From positions 24,503,923 to 24,567,922 of the forward strand of contig OY992834.1 of NCBI GenBank assembly GCA_963921425.1: a DNA stretch of 64,000 bases. Direction: 5' to 3'. Both the position numbers and the translations under genes were made by a program. The first letter of the stretch is position 1. Each line of letters opens with the position of its first letter. This DNA comes from Dryas octopetala (lineage: Eukaryota; Streptophyta; Magnoliopsida; Rosales; Rosaceae). This document shows positions 46,251 to 58,690 of this stretch, piece after piece. The notes beneath the pieces were generated by a model that worked only from the letters and a program-made list of their open reading frames with translations, made no database searches and was not told where the DNA came from.

Positions 46251-46436
46251 TGTTGTAAAAGTATGTAGAGATTAGAGTTTGTGAAAAGAGGAGGCAGAGA
46301 GAGAAATATCAGTCACTTTCATTCATGTTATAAATATCCTTATATAGAAGTAGGGTTTACTAGGTTTTAAATATTTACTAGTATGCCCCTACCACTAATT
46401 ACATGAATAGCCACTTATAACAATATATTTACAACA
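46251..46436 (-). repeat. 5' LTR of the copia element, 186 bp
   Basis: On the minus strand from TGTTGTAAATATATTG to TACTTTTACAACA, so it has TG...CA ends with short inverted repeats TGTTGTAA/TTACAACA. A TATA-like TATATAAGG lies within it. It is followed by CGTTATCAGCAC, a primer-site-like sequence seen after many plant copia 5' LTRs. Confidence 0.85.
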
Positions 46437-47700
46437 ATATTTTATTTTTCTTATATGATGATTTTGATGTGTGAAGGAAATAATGAGGAGAGGACTGTGG
46501 AGGAAAGCTCCAAACAAAGAGTAGAGAGTTCTGCTGCTGGCTTAGCTAACTAGAACAACCCTTCTGTGTGATCTGTGCGCAACTACTGAAACAAGAGGAT
46601 TATGAGATTGTTAATTAAGGATATCTAACCTCTCTTGGTTAAGGTTGAGATGAACCCCCAAAACTTGAGTGAATTGCCTGTTTAATTTTTTATCTGAATA
46701 AAATTTTTAATGTTTAATTAAACAACTTGTTTCTCAAAATTTCTAATGATCAAAATTTAACCATATATGTTTTTGCATATACAGGTAGCTAAATAATTTT
46801 TATTAGTCAAGGTATATTACAAATTATCTGTTAAAATTAAATCTTTCTTTCTGCCTTGAAAAGACATGTACTGAGTTCTTTGATGTTTCTTATCTCATTA
46901 TTATATGGGGTTGTGTTCTAGATATAGCAGACGCGGTTAGACAGAATCTAGTTTTGGTCTGGTTATTGTTGTTTTGTGGTAGTGGACATCTTGTCCACAT
47001 ATAGTATGTAGTCTATGGTTTATTGGCAATAAAAGTTGTGGTGTCTGATCAAAAAAGAATATTGTGCTAGAAGAGGTTGTGATATTTAATTAACAAATTT
47101 AATCAATGTTACATTCCTGCAATGGTTTTGGTGGTGAATTCAATGCCTTAATGCATACTTGAAATACCATTTTTCTCATTGTCCAAAAAACAAAATAATA
47201 CTATTTTTCTCTATATGTTTAAGCATGTAACTGCTTTAGTTAATTTTAGTTTTATTTAAATTCAATCAAGTGTAACTCGAAAATAGCAGTGAATTAATTA
47301 ACTGAACACATCTTACATTGTTTGTTCTCTTCACATATCAGTTATAAGTTGTTGCATGTATTTGGTTTGTAGTGGTTGTTCAAGGAAACTGCGCGCTATT
47401 TTTTTTTTTTGACTCAGGTCTTTCTACGGGGTGGGAGTCAATAGGAGAGCCTTTCAACTTCTGTGTTGTGTAAAGCTGGCTTCTATTTGGGTTGTGGGTT
47501 GAGAGGAAAAATATTAATTTAAAGTTACGGAAGAGGAGTTGAATTTTTTTAAAGAATTAAATTTCTTGCTTCCTAGTAGGTGTCTTGATCTAAGCACTTT
47601 TGGAATGTTCCTTTTAGAGTAATTCATCTTAATTTGTCTTGAGTTTTGTGTTCAGTCGGGCTTAATTTGTTTATAATTTTGTGTTTGGGTAGTGTTCATG
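46437..47700. other. Intergenic, no gene recognised
   Basis: AT-rich flank of the copia element, no coding support or clear terminal repeats. Confidence 0.4.
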
Positions 47701-48217
47701 AATTTAGCCTAGGTGACGTGAAAACTTGCAAGCTTGTTTTGGAACGAATTACAAATTAATTTGCAATTAATTATGATAGTATCTTTAGAAGAAACAAACA
47801 AGTCAGGCCGTTTTGGTAAATGAATGTAGATGAGCAAAAAGAATTGTCAAGGGGAAGGATACAAATTTAAAATAAATGCAGCTTAATTTCTTTCCAACCA
47901 TTGCTCAGACATCCAACCAATATAAATTCACTCATCATGCAATGAAAACTTAATTATAACATGTAATAAATATTGCAATCCAATGAGATTTCAACAGGTA
48001 GACATATATAATTGATCATTTGGAAGTAATTTGGAACCATAGTGAGCTGGTTTGACTGGCACTACCATGGATGTGTGGGAAACATAATTAACCAAAAGCT
48101 TGAAAGAGATTATGGTACGTAATGCAATTAATAGCCCAAAAGAAAATCTAGAAGTGGAACCTCCTCATTAATATCAAATAAAATTGCAACAAAATACAAA
48201 AAACAAACAAGAGTTGT
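47701..48217 (+). repeat. Segmental direct repeat, copy A
   Basis: Matches 58191-58690 in the same orientation at high similarity, with small indels. Shared stretches include GTTTTGGTAAATGAATGTAG, AATGAGATTTCAACAGG and CTGGTTTGACTGGCACT. Copy A ends at AGAGTTGT, after which the two diverge. No ORF is conserved. Copy B leads into a promoter-like region, so this may be duplicated upstream sequence of a gene. Confidence 0.9.
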
Positions 48218-48589
48218 CTAATTTCAACGCCTAAGGTTTTGGGCGACGAAATCATTAGAAAAACTACGATCGTTCATTAATTCAACCACCGTTACCAAAC
48301 TTCTACATATTCGATTGAGCTAAACTTTTGCAGGGATGATATTTGTGTGGGGAACTAAAAATGAACAGTTCGGATTGTTGGAAACACGATCACAATGTAT
48401 GCCTTTACATACATAAAAATGCATACAAAAAATGCACTGGTACTTGGGCGACGAAGCAAGTTCGTCTCCCAAAGTCGCCTTAGGCGACAAACTCCAAGTT
48501 TCGTCGCCTACGGGTAGTTTGGGCGACGAACTTGCTCGTCCAAAGACTCTTTAGGCAACAAACTCCTATTTTTCTAAATTATGTGGGGG
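48218..48589. mobile_element. Fragment with GGGCGACGAA motifs, transposon-like
   Basis: GGGCGACGAA at 48241, 48448 and 48522 and inverted TTCGTCGCC or TCGTC words alternate within 350 bp, like CACTA or Mutator subterminal repeats. The right part is interrupted by the solo LTR at 48595; no partner end was identified. Confidence 0.4.
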
Positions 48590-48594
48590 CTTTT

Positions 48595-48919
48595 TGTAAG
48601 ACCCCGTATTTTTCAATGAATTAGTTTAAATATTTTGCGAATTTATTTTAAGGATTTTGAGAATTTATTTGGAAATTTAAAAGGTTTTGGTTTAATTTTT
48701 AATTTTTGTTTTAAATTGGGCTTGACCCAAAATTTGACTTTTAAAACTAATGGACTTTCGTCTTTGACTTTAGGCACGTTGGAAATGTCTCGAGTCCACG
48801 AGTTCGTAGACACGCGGCACACGTCAATCGGTGTTACGGTTTGAAAGATACGGACATGTGAAGTGAGTGGCACACTTGTAATTTTTACGAAAGTGGTTTT
48901 TAAAACCCAAAAAGTCAGA

Positions 48920-48953
<34 letters not shown>

Positions 48954-50433
48954 CGCGCCTCTGTCTCTCTCACGTCTCTCACCTTCGCCGCGCCTGCCAC
49001 CGGTGCGTGGCGGCGCGTGCGGCGGCGGCTGAGCTGGGTGTTTGGCCCATGCTGCTCGCCTCCCTCCTCTCTCTCTCTCCCAGTGGCCTTCGTTTTTCCG
49101 GCCAATCACCCACGATGAAGAAACGACGCGGAACAGCCGAGCCTCTCCTCGCCGGCGATCTGCATTTTCCGACCAAATCGCGGCGCCGGACCACCTGGGA
49201 TCTCTTCCCGTGCATTTCTCTCACCCCGGTGACGCTCCACGACGACGATTCGACGCCACCATGTTGCGGCTGCTCCGACGGCTTTTCCGGTGAATCTGGC
49301 GGTGTTGTCCGTCGAGTGAGGTATCATTCTTCATCCTCTCGACATGCTCTTCATGTCTGTGCACTTTGTTTGAGCCATTTGTGATTCGAATCCAATTTCC
49401 CTAATTTGCAGCCACGGTCACTGTAGCTCCGCCTTGTGTGGCGGCGATTTGGGTGGTCTTCTTCGTCGGTATGCCTCTTCGGAACCTCCAGAAGCCTTTC
49501 CTGGTCCAGTGGTGAGTTTTGTGGCATTCTCTGTGTTGTTTGGGGGCTGGGCAGCCACCGTGTGTGGTGGCGGCCGCCTGTTTCGGTCGTTCAGTGGCCC
49601 AATTGTGTTTCTGAATTGTAATTGTCTGGTCTTAACAGGTACACGGGCTCGGGAGATCTCATTCCCTATGCCGTTATGCTGCCGGATTTGAGATCCGAGC
49701 AAAGGAGCCAAGAAGGGCATTTCGGTCTTTTCGCATGGTTAGACTGTGAGTGAAATTAGATAGTTTGTTTTGTTGCTTTGTGTGCTTGTGTGCTTATGTT
49801 TGCTAGGATTTGGTTTTGGCTAGGACTTGGTAAAGTCTAGGCTTGAATCTTGAGGATGGACAATGATAAATTGATCATGCATTGAGGTTATGAGTTAGGA
49901 TGTGAATGATTAGAGATTGAGGTTAATAGTTGACGATTAGGCATTTGATTTGCCGAATTGATTATTATGTATTGATGAGATTTGATTAGAATACGAGGAT
50001 TTATGATTTATCTTGAGATTTGGATGATTGGTGATGAAATCATTATGTGATTGAGTATTTATGAATTTTGTTGTGGATTATTATTGATTATGGAAATAGA
50101 AGAATTATTGAGGTTACTATTTAAGTCATTTCACCCATATGAGCTCTAGTGAGCTTACCGGGTTGTTTGTTTGAATGACCCGGTGTACCATGGATATGGT
50201 GCAGTGTGGTTATTGGTGTTTTGCAGGTTAAGCAGGCTGAGGAGGTAGTGAGACCTATTTTAATTTGATTTAACTGATTTTATACAGTGAATTTTACATA
50301 AATGTTTTGGGCTCACACTCTGATTTATTTAACGTATTTATTTATTATATTAAGTGCATGGCTCATTCTTTGAAAAAAAGTTTAAAGGACAAAGTTTCAG
50401 TGTATTTTTGGGCCCGAGGATCGGGGCGTTACA
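48595..50433 (+). mobile_element. Solo LTR, 1839 bp, target duplication CTTTT
   Basis: Begins TGTAAGACCCCGTATTTTTC and ends GGGGCGTTACA; CTTTT flanks it exactly (48590-48594, 50434-50438). It has a CT tract at 48921-48951, a GC-rich leader-like stretch to about 49300, and no minisatellite. Its first bases correspond to an internal site at about 7978 of the 7892 LTR, so the longer LTRs begin about 86 bp further upstream. Confidence 0.92.
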
Positions 50434-50637
50434 CTTTTGAAGTTTTCAAATTTTTATACTCAAGAATCATTTTGTCCTATAGTCCTAAATTTAATTTATT
50501 ACACGTAATGCATGTGTTTGCAAATTAATGAAAATATTAGTTTTGTTGCTGACAATGAAAAAGTCATTTTGATTTATTTACATGCATCAAAATAATATAT
50601 GTTGTTTTAACATGCATCAAAATGAGCCTGTATATTA

Positions 50638-51035
50638 GGCTCATTCTGTTGAGGTATACCTCAACTTATTTATGTTGAGGTATAACCTTGTTGGGGCCCA
50701 CACGAGTCGTTTTGTGTCGATCTGAACCGTTCGCAAGGATCATCTTCATTGATAGATCATCCTTGCAAAAAATTAGCCAAATCGGAAATTATTTGCCTAT
50801 CTAACTTTGATCAAATAAATGGACGAACCAAATATTTTCGATGAAACCGTCCATTTGTTTTATCAAAGTTAGATAGGCAAATGATTTCCGATTTGGCTAA
50901 TTTTTTGTAAGGATAATCTATCAATGAAGATGATCCTTGCGAACGGTTCGAATCAACACAAAACGACTCGTGTGGGCCCCAACAAGGTTATACCTCAACA
51001 TAAATAAGTTGAGGTATACCTCAACAAAATGAGCC
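50638..51035. mobile_element. Foldback MITE, about 400 bp, near-perfect inverted repeat
   Basis: The left arm from GGCTCATTCTGTTGAGG runs about 185 bp and is repeated inverted to AATGAGCC at 51035; the loop is about 22 nt around 50836. Each end carries the perfect palindrome GTTGAGGTATACCTCAAC. Nine flanking bases TGTATATTA and TGTATATAT agree at 7 of 9 positions, hinting at a Mutator-type duplication. Non-coding. Confidence 0.9.
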
Positions 51036-52212
51036 TGTATATATATATATATATTGAGAGGTTGTTCAATGGTTTAGTTAAAAAATAAACAAATAAGCAC
51101 ACACAAAAACATCAATAATATAGAAAATAACAGTAGGAAGGGAGAATAAAAGAAACCCAAAAAACAGGAGAAAGAGTATATCGATCACAAATTGGGTTGC
51201 TCCTCAAAATGCAGAATTGCAAAAGAAACCCATAGTTGCTCCTCAAAATGTAGAATTGCAAAAAAAAACCCATAAAACAGATTTCTCACATGTTTAGTTA
51301 ATTTGGGTTCATTTACATTGACACCCCTTAAGGTAATCCTGTTTTCACATAACCTGTCAAGGTTTTAGCATTTTTTCATATGACCCCTTAATCATAAACA
51401 TAAATGGCAGAATCTTGTAAATACCACATAAATGGCAGAATCTTGTAAATACCAAAATAACATTTATGAAGTTAAAATAATGTATCTGAACAGTAATATT
51501 AATTTTTTACAAACTAAATGAGGAAGAAGAGGAAGGTTTTGATTTGCAACCAGAGACCAGCAGAAGAAGAATCATAAGAATGAGGGTGTCGATAGGTAGT
51601 GGTACACCGACGATGTTGAGATATCCAAACCGTCACTACCTATCGTTGAATCGGTTGGCCAACCGACACTGACTCGTCGGTCAAACGTTGGCTGGCCTTT
51701 TTGTGGTGGCCAATGAGAAGGCTGGCCTCATCGGTAATTCTGACCCAACCCTAGTTCTTCTAATTCTATTTCTTCTTTCTTTTCTTGTTTTGGTGATGTT
51801 TTTTACCCAAATCAAACCGTGCTCACCTGTAAAAAGTACTAACTACTGGGCTGGGTATTTTGACCTAAGTAAAAGCAATAAACTTTAATATTGAAAATAA
51901 TTATAATATAAAGGCGGTGGGTTAGTAAGTTACAGCGGTTCTTACTGCGAATCTGACCATGTGTCATCCTCCCTTTACACGCTAGCTAGTTAAGGAAAAG
52001 TAAGACCTTTGGTTACTTAAACTTCAAAAAAACATAATAAAGACAAGAAATAGGTTTTGGCAAATCCCAAGCACGAAATAAACTAAATTGTAAATTTAAT
52101 GGAAAGAAAATTTTTTATGAGATTCACAAAGGAACTCTTATTACAATAACAACAAAAACAGAAATTGCTTTGATAAGATCAAACAAAATAAACAAAAAAC
52201 AAATATGAAAGA
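51036..52212. other. Intergenic, no gene recognised
   Basis: A TA repeat follows the MITE. A short direct repeat (CATAAATGGCAGAATCTTGTAAATACCA, at about 51399 and 51427) and a weak inverted pair GATAGGTAGTGG/CACTACCTATCG (51589-51646) are the only structure seen. Confidence 0.4.
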
Positions 52213-52590
52213 TGTAATGACCCGACCTAAGCTTCGTTCTTTTATATAAGACCAAGTAAAATTTCATTCAGCGGTGATCCAGTTGGAAAGTTTAATTTGA
52301 AAGAGACTTATAAATTTTAATAAGAAATTGGGTAATCAAACGGGAAATTAAGGAAAGATAAAACTTAAAAAATAAATAAATAAATAAAATATTTCAATAG
52401 ACAGGGGTAATGAAAGTAGTAGTTCATAACATATTTCCGAAGATGGAATTTAAATTGGGGCCACGGTTTGAGAGAGTGGGGCGTAACATTTTAGGGGCAA
52501 TTTTGTCCTTTCACAAGAAAGTTCTAAAATTTTTTTTAGTATTAAAACTGGATTTCTCTAGAAACCCCCACCATTTACTCAACACACCCC

Positions 52591-52640
<50 letters not shown>

Positions 52641-55042
52641 ACTCCTCCTCTGCACCACCAGCAACCAGCGACAAGCCGGCCAGTTCCGGCCACTTCCAGC
52701 CGACGTTGAGCAGCTGACAAGCTTCCCCAGCCGCCGGCACCACCAGCCCAGCCACCCCCAGCCCCGGCTACAGCGAACAACCCAGAAACGAGCAAAAAGG
52801 CAGCCGGCAACCCTTTCAAAATCCGGCCAATTTTCTACCCCATTTTCCACGAAATTTGGGGGGTTTTTCCTCTCTAGGTAATGGGCTCCCTTTCTCTTTA
52901 AATTGCTGTTTAAAAACTTGAGAAATTAGAGTTTGATTTTTGAGCATTCGAGACCATTTCGGGTTTCCTAACAAATTCGAAGTTGGAGGAGTGTTCTTGA
53001 TGGGTTTGAGATGATTTTCACTCTAGGAACTTTAAATTTAGGATTAGGATCATAAATTTTGAGAAATTTCAAGAAAATAGAGAAAAAAAAAATTGAAAAA
53101 TTTGGTCTGGAGGTGTTATGCCCAAATCGGGTTAATTGAGAAATTGGCAATAGGAGGTGTTTCTAAATGCTTTGTTGGACAATTTCAAACCCTTAGGATT
53201 CTTAGTTTCTGTTATAAGTGAATTAAGTAAGGAAAAATTAAAAAATTTGAGGAAATGGGAATGGAGAAAAATTTGCTTAACTTGGTAGGATTAGATTTGG
53301 GTTATAGAAGTATATAGAAGGATATTCTAGTTGTTTCCAAGTTGTTGAAGGCATCGTATGATGGGTGAATTGAAACGAGACCAAAGAAATCAAGAGAAGA
53401 ACACTTAGGTTCACTCCCACACTTTAATTTCCGTTCTATACCAAGTCTAATTTATGTTTCGTATTATTGGTTGTTCTAGGCAACGCTCCCGAGACCAGAG
53501 GTGATCCATCCGGAGACCGACACTAGGCTCCAATATTGTGAGTGGATTTTCTTTTGCTTGCAAAATTTATGGGTTTTATGGTTTTTATATTACTTTTGAA
53601 ATTTTGAGTTAAATGATGAAAAAATGAATTGAGTAAAGTCTGTTTTGCATTAATAAATTTTAGATGGATTGAATTATTTGTCACTTTGATCTTTGGGTAT
53701 AAAACCATATATATATATATATATATTTGGAACCAAGAAGGGTTTATGGGATTTATTCGGTAAAATAATCTCGAAAACTTATCGATTTAGAAAATAAAGG
53801 ATTATATTTGAATTATTATGAATACTTATGTATTAAAAAGTTTTGTTATAAATGTTTTAAGTTTTAGAGCTTAAGGGTTATCAAATGTTTAAACAAATTA
53901 TTTAAATGTCGTCTAAGTACCCATCGATTATTAAGCTAAGTAGGTCATTGGGACCCATCACGGCACACACATAGGCTTTTGGCCGTGTGCCGGGATGCCT
54001 CGCTCTTTGGGGGTAGTCTACGTGCACGTTCGACATTTTGGCTTGTTGTACGACGGCGAATCAGGGCCACCGTAAGTCCACTTGTATGACGGCGTTGCGA
54101 CGATGCGGGTGGAAGGTTATGTAGACGGTCTGCTTGGTGCGATGGTTTTGTAACGGTACCAATGTGGAGCCCGTCAATTGGGTGCTTATATGGTCAACGG
54201 TTTTACTAAAAACTTTATTAGATAACAAAAAAAATATATTTTTAGTTATTTCTTATCAGTTCAAGACTCAAAAAAGAGGTTTTAGCTAGAAATTTTATAA
54301 GATATGGCATTTCTATTACTTCCCATTATTTTCTATGTTCAAAAGGAATTTCAAAGTTGAAGTTGTTATATAGAACCTTTCTATTGGAATTATGTTGATG
54401 ATGTAAGGTTTTTGTTAAGTTGAGAAAGAGTTCATTACAAAGAATAATTGATATATTTCTTTCTTTTGATCATTTGGGATAAGTTTCAAAACGTATTTTA
54501 AAATGAGGGAATTCTATTGTGTTTGTAAAATTGAGAATTATAATAAATGTTCTACTTTATCAACTTTGTTTATCTTTTGACTTGTTCATCCACTCACTAA
54601 GCCTTTCTCACCGTGAGTCATCTTTTTGTGTTTTAATGGTTCCCCAGGTGGAAGTGGCAACCAGTCATAATTATTGCGTCAAGGCGGGCTTTCTCTTCTC
54701 ATTGTATAGTGTAGGATTTCCTTTAAACCTTAACTTGTAGTTTGGTTCTGATGTTTGGTTGTAACCTTATAAATTTTGTAAACTTTATGTTGGGTCGGAG
54801 ACCCAATTTGGTTGTGGTAGGGAAGTTGGAAACTTAGAAGTGTGTTTTAACAGGTTTATGAAATTGGATAAGTGCTATTTTTAGGGGAGATGCTGCCGAA
54901 ATTTATATAGATTACTTCCTAAGTTATGAAAAGATCTCTAAAAATAAGTTAAAGTAAGAAAGCGGGCCCTATATCCGAGGGATGTGGGACCCCACATGAC
55001 TGCCTCGGAATTTAATTGAGAGCTCCGAGGTCGGTCCTGTCA
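52213..55042 (+). mobile_element. Solo LTR, 2830 bp, target duplication AAAGA
   Basis: Begins TGTAATGACCCGACC and ends GAGGTCGGTCCTGTCA; AAAGA occurs on both sides (52208-52212, 55043-55047). A CT tract lies at 52592-52636, followed by a GC-rich stretch. A single copy of the 158-bp-type repeat (about 54030-54150) places it with the minus-strand LTR at 60577-63888. Confidence 0.92.
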
Positions 55043-55727
55043 AAAGAGAAGACAATACTTGAAAGCTAAAAACTACCTTAGCATAGTGCAAAATAGTGGA
55101 AAGTTGGTACGAAACAAGACAAAAAGAGAAACTTGAATATTTAGATTTTGATGTCGCCATTTTGGAGTTTGTGTTTTTTCTTGGGGTTGATGATGATCAT
55201 ATTCCTTTTGTAGTATTTATTATATAGGCCTTTCTGGGCTAGGGTTTCAATGATCCCTTTTCTGGATGTGCATCATGTATAGGCCTCTTTTATGCTCACC
55301 AAACCTCGTACCTTCATGTTAACCATTGTCTCCTTTTGGTGCCACCTTTGTCCTTTCCAACTGTGGTACGTTGTAGGGCACCTTTTCAGTCTTTGCTGGC
55401 GTAACAAGATTCTCCTAGATTGCTCCGGCCGAGCTAATAATCTAACTATTTCGGCCGAAGCAAGCCGCAATAACATTTTCTCTACCGAGGGATAGATCAA
55501 GCTTGCTTTTGACTTGTTGACTAGTGTGATTCTTTTTGCTTACGTGGCAAGTTGGGGAAATGACATACACGTGGAAATCAATTTGTTGGTTCCAACACCT
55601 AGGGCAATTAAGTAGTCAGTTAGTTAAATTCTTAAAAGTAGAATCTAATTTCTTTCAACTTTTTTCCAACTTCAAATTAAGCATAATTAAAACCAACAAC
55701 TAGTGAATACTGACAATATATAGAATA
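55043..55727. other. Intergenic with a short segment repeated at 57.5 kb
   Basis: 55596-55725 (GGGCAATTAAGTAG ... CAACAACTAGTGAATACTGA) reappears diverged at 57491-57595. Also an open frame on both strands at 55273-55500 without family. No gene supported. Confidence 0.45.
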
Positions 55728-55806
55728 AAGGGTTTCTTTATTTTCCTTCTAAGTACTAATGGTATTGTACAATAGCATTACTTAGAAGGAAAATAAAGAA
55801 ACCCTT
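55728..55806. mobile_element. Small near-perfect hairpin (79 bp)
   Basis: AAGGGTTTCTTTATTTTCCT at 55728 is answered by its inverted complement ending at 55806. The stem is about 35 bp with a small CT/A bulge and a loop around GTACAATA. It is absent from the related segment at 57.5 kb, so it looks like a mini-foldback insertion. It could also act as a small-RNA precursor; nothing in the sequence proves that. Confidence 0.8.
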
Positions 55807-58190
55807 CTTCGCTTCTAGCTTGTTACATGCTTTTAAAGGAATTAACCGAGGCTACAAAATGGAAACATGCTTCTAGGTCGTTATTGTTTTTTTGTACAAA
55901 ATGGAAACATGCATGTTTTAAATTTATTGTGTAATTAAAACGTAAATAAATAAATTGCACGTCATGTTGAAGAAATTACTAAGAACGAGAAATTACTAAG
56001 AAATTACTAAGCGTTGTTTATTGTGCAATTTGTTTTTTTCTACAAAATGGAATCATGAAGAACGAGATCTGGAAAGTTCTGTAAATTAATAACTAAATAC
56101 TTTGGAAATATGGAAACATTGAACAAAAAATTATACTAGAGAAACATTTAAACAAAATTATAAGATTTACAGCTTTAAAGTTAGCTTCCTCATAGTCATT
56201 TTTAATCATTTTTTCCATTGACATTTGCCTGCTAAGTTATTGAATTCTTGATGTATGTTATACAGCTTCAAGACAGATTAAGGGTGAGGTTAGGTTCAGA
56301 TGTGAGATCCTTTTTCATCATAGTTTTTAATTTTTATTAGTGTATTTCACATCCATGCTACGTTTCTATTGCTCGATCTCATTCAAGTTACAAAATGTCT
56401 TTATATTTGAGCTTCGATATTATTTTTTGCACAAAACAGTCAAATTGAGTTATGCCAGTAGGATTTGTACGTATGAAGGACGGATGAAAATGGTTAACAC
56501 AGAACTGTTTGCTTCTCCTAATGTTAATTTTCAAATATCAAATAGCATGCCAATAATATGTTTTATATTTTTTTTAATTAATTTTAAATTGTATAAACCT
56601 AGCTAGCTTGCTAAATTGTTTTTATTGTTTGTAGTATAGCTGATGTCAGAAACAAAAGTATAAGCAATATAGTTGATGTCAGAAACAAAAGTATAAGCAA
56701 TGTAGCTGAAAAAGAAGGGTAACTTTATGATTGCTTAAACCACACAGGCAAGATATATATGGAGGTCACCTCCTAATTAAGCACAAAATCCATGATGAGT
56801 AGAATGTATATATTCCAATGCTGCACCTTAGAAATATATAGAGAAGTGATTAAGTCATCGATCACATGCCTAGAAGACTGCATGATGAGATCTTGCTGTA
56901 ATACCTCATTGGTGATATACTGATTTGGATATATATGTACAAGGGTTGCATTAGTGTGCCTTAAGGTTTGATCCAATTAATGAAATTTTATATATGCTGC
57001 GCGCATGATGCACATTAATTTGTAAATTTTGGAATCAATCAAGGCCTTGTCAAATACTTCGCAAAAGAATTAAATTGCGAAGCAGCCATCGTGGTTAAAC
57101 CTAAGGAGCATGAGCCATGGAGCTTGCATGTAATACGGGCACAGATATATGATTTTGCTACAAAATTCCAAGAAGAACAAACATGCAGCTTAAAAGCGAA
57201 GGATGTCGACGAAAGCAAGCCTTGTCAAGTTCAACTCTAACACTTCATGTTGGACCTCGGACCACTTTGGTGTTGCTCTCCTTTTGGTGAAAGCATAGAG
57301 TATTTCTTTCTCAGCCATTGTTGTTTCACACTATTCAAAAAGAAACTTGTCCAATTAATAATAATTGACACTTGTCTAAAACAAAAAACAAAAACTTAGA
57401 TAAAGCCCTAACTTGATGACAAACCTCGTGAATTGCAAGTTCCAATTTTTCATCATCAACTAGATAGCAAAACTTGAATTAGATTATCAGAAACCCCAGG
57501 GCAATTAAGGAGTTAGTTTTTTCTTTCAACCTCAAAGCAAAATTAAAATCCACAACTAGTGAATATTGAAAATAATATATATAAGTCTGCATTACATATG
57601 GAATAAATTACCGGCCGGTAGCTCTAATCTTAATATAGCTACCCTTCACTACATTTTAACCTTTCATAAACTTTTAACCATAATCCGCGGTTTGTTATAT
57701 CTGCACATGCAAGAAACAAATAAGTAGAATTTAGAGCATGTTTCTTATCTGAACAAAGCAAAAAAAAATATATGTTTCATGAGACATCTGCATAAGTTTT
57801 ATTATCTCTATATCATCAAAATTGGGATTCTTAATAGTGTTTCTGTAGGAAAGTAAATTGTTGTTGAAATATTTAATTATCTGATCATGAAAAACTAGAA
57901 ACAATTTTTGGGCTTTAATTAAATTTCGAGAATCAGGATGCCAAAGTACAAAAAAATTGGGTTTTGTTAGATGTACCAATTAAAACCACGTACTCTTGTA
58001 TTTTTGGACACTTGATGAAACATAACTCCCTTTCCTTGGGATGATAAATTCTAGTTAATAAGTTACAGCTCAACACAAGGGATGGAAAATAACAGTGCTT
58101 CTTAGTCCAAATTGTACTGTGATTATGTGATGTGATTTTATTTTTTGTTTTTCAAACCCATTACGAGTTATTAAAGGATTTATTTTTCAA
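55807..58190. other. Intergenic, AT-rich, with short tandem repeats
   Basis: No gene. 56640-56705 has two copies of a 35-bp unit with GATGTCAGAAACAAAAGTATAA. 55971-56015 repeats GAAATTACTAAG. Confidence 0.4.
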
Positions 58191-58690
58191 CCATTTGGCC
58201 TAGGTGATTTGAAACTTGCAAGGTTGTTTTGAAAACAAATAAATTTGTAATTAATTATGAGAGTATTTTCCAAGAAACAAACAAATAAGGTAGTTTTGGT
58301 AAATGAATGTAGATGAGAAACAAAGAATTGTCAAGGGGGACGGATACAAATTTAAAATAAATACAGCTTAATTTCTTTCCTACTATTGCTCAGACATCCA
58401 ACCAATATAATTTCACTCACCATTCAATGAAAACTTAATTATAACTTGTAATAAATGTTGCAATCCAATGAGATTTCAACAGGAATAGACATAATTGTTG
58501 ATTTGGAAGTAATTTGGAACCATAGTGAGCTGGTTTGACTGGCACTGCCATGGATGTGTGGGAAACATAACTAACCAAAAGCTTGACAGAGATTAAGGTA
58601 ATGCAATTAATAGCCCAAAAGAAAATCTACAAGTAGAACCTCCTAATTAATATCAAATAATATTCCAACAAACAAAAAAACAAGAGTTGT
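58191..58690 (+). repeat. Segmental direct repeat, copy B
   Basis: The partner of 47701-48217, in direct orientation, 10.5 kb away. It continues into the sequence before the MDSE exon at 58973, while copy A instead runs into the GGGCGACGAA fragment. Confidence 0.9.

Larger units (their letters stand above)
40691..46436 (-). mobile_element. Degenerate Ty1/copia retrotransposon lacking its 3' LTR
   Basis: Minus-strand order is 5' LTR (46436-46251), leader, gag, protease, integrase, reverse transcriptase, RNase H, which is the Ty1/copia order with integrase before RT. The sequence stops abruptly inside RNase H at 40690 where it joins the EPS15-like fragment. No 3' LTR or polypurine tract is found to the left. 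The pol frame has several stops and at least two frame changes. Confidence 0.88.
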
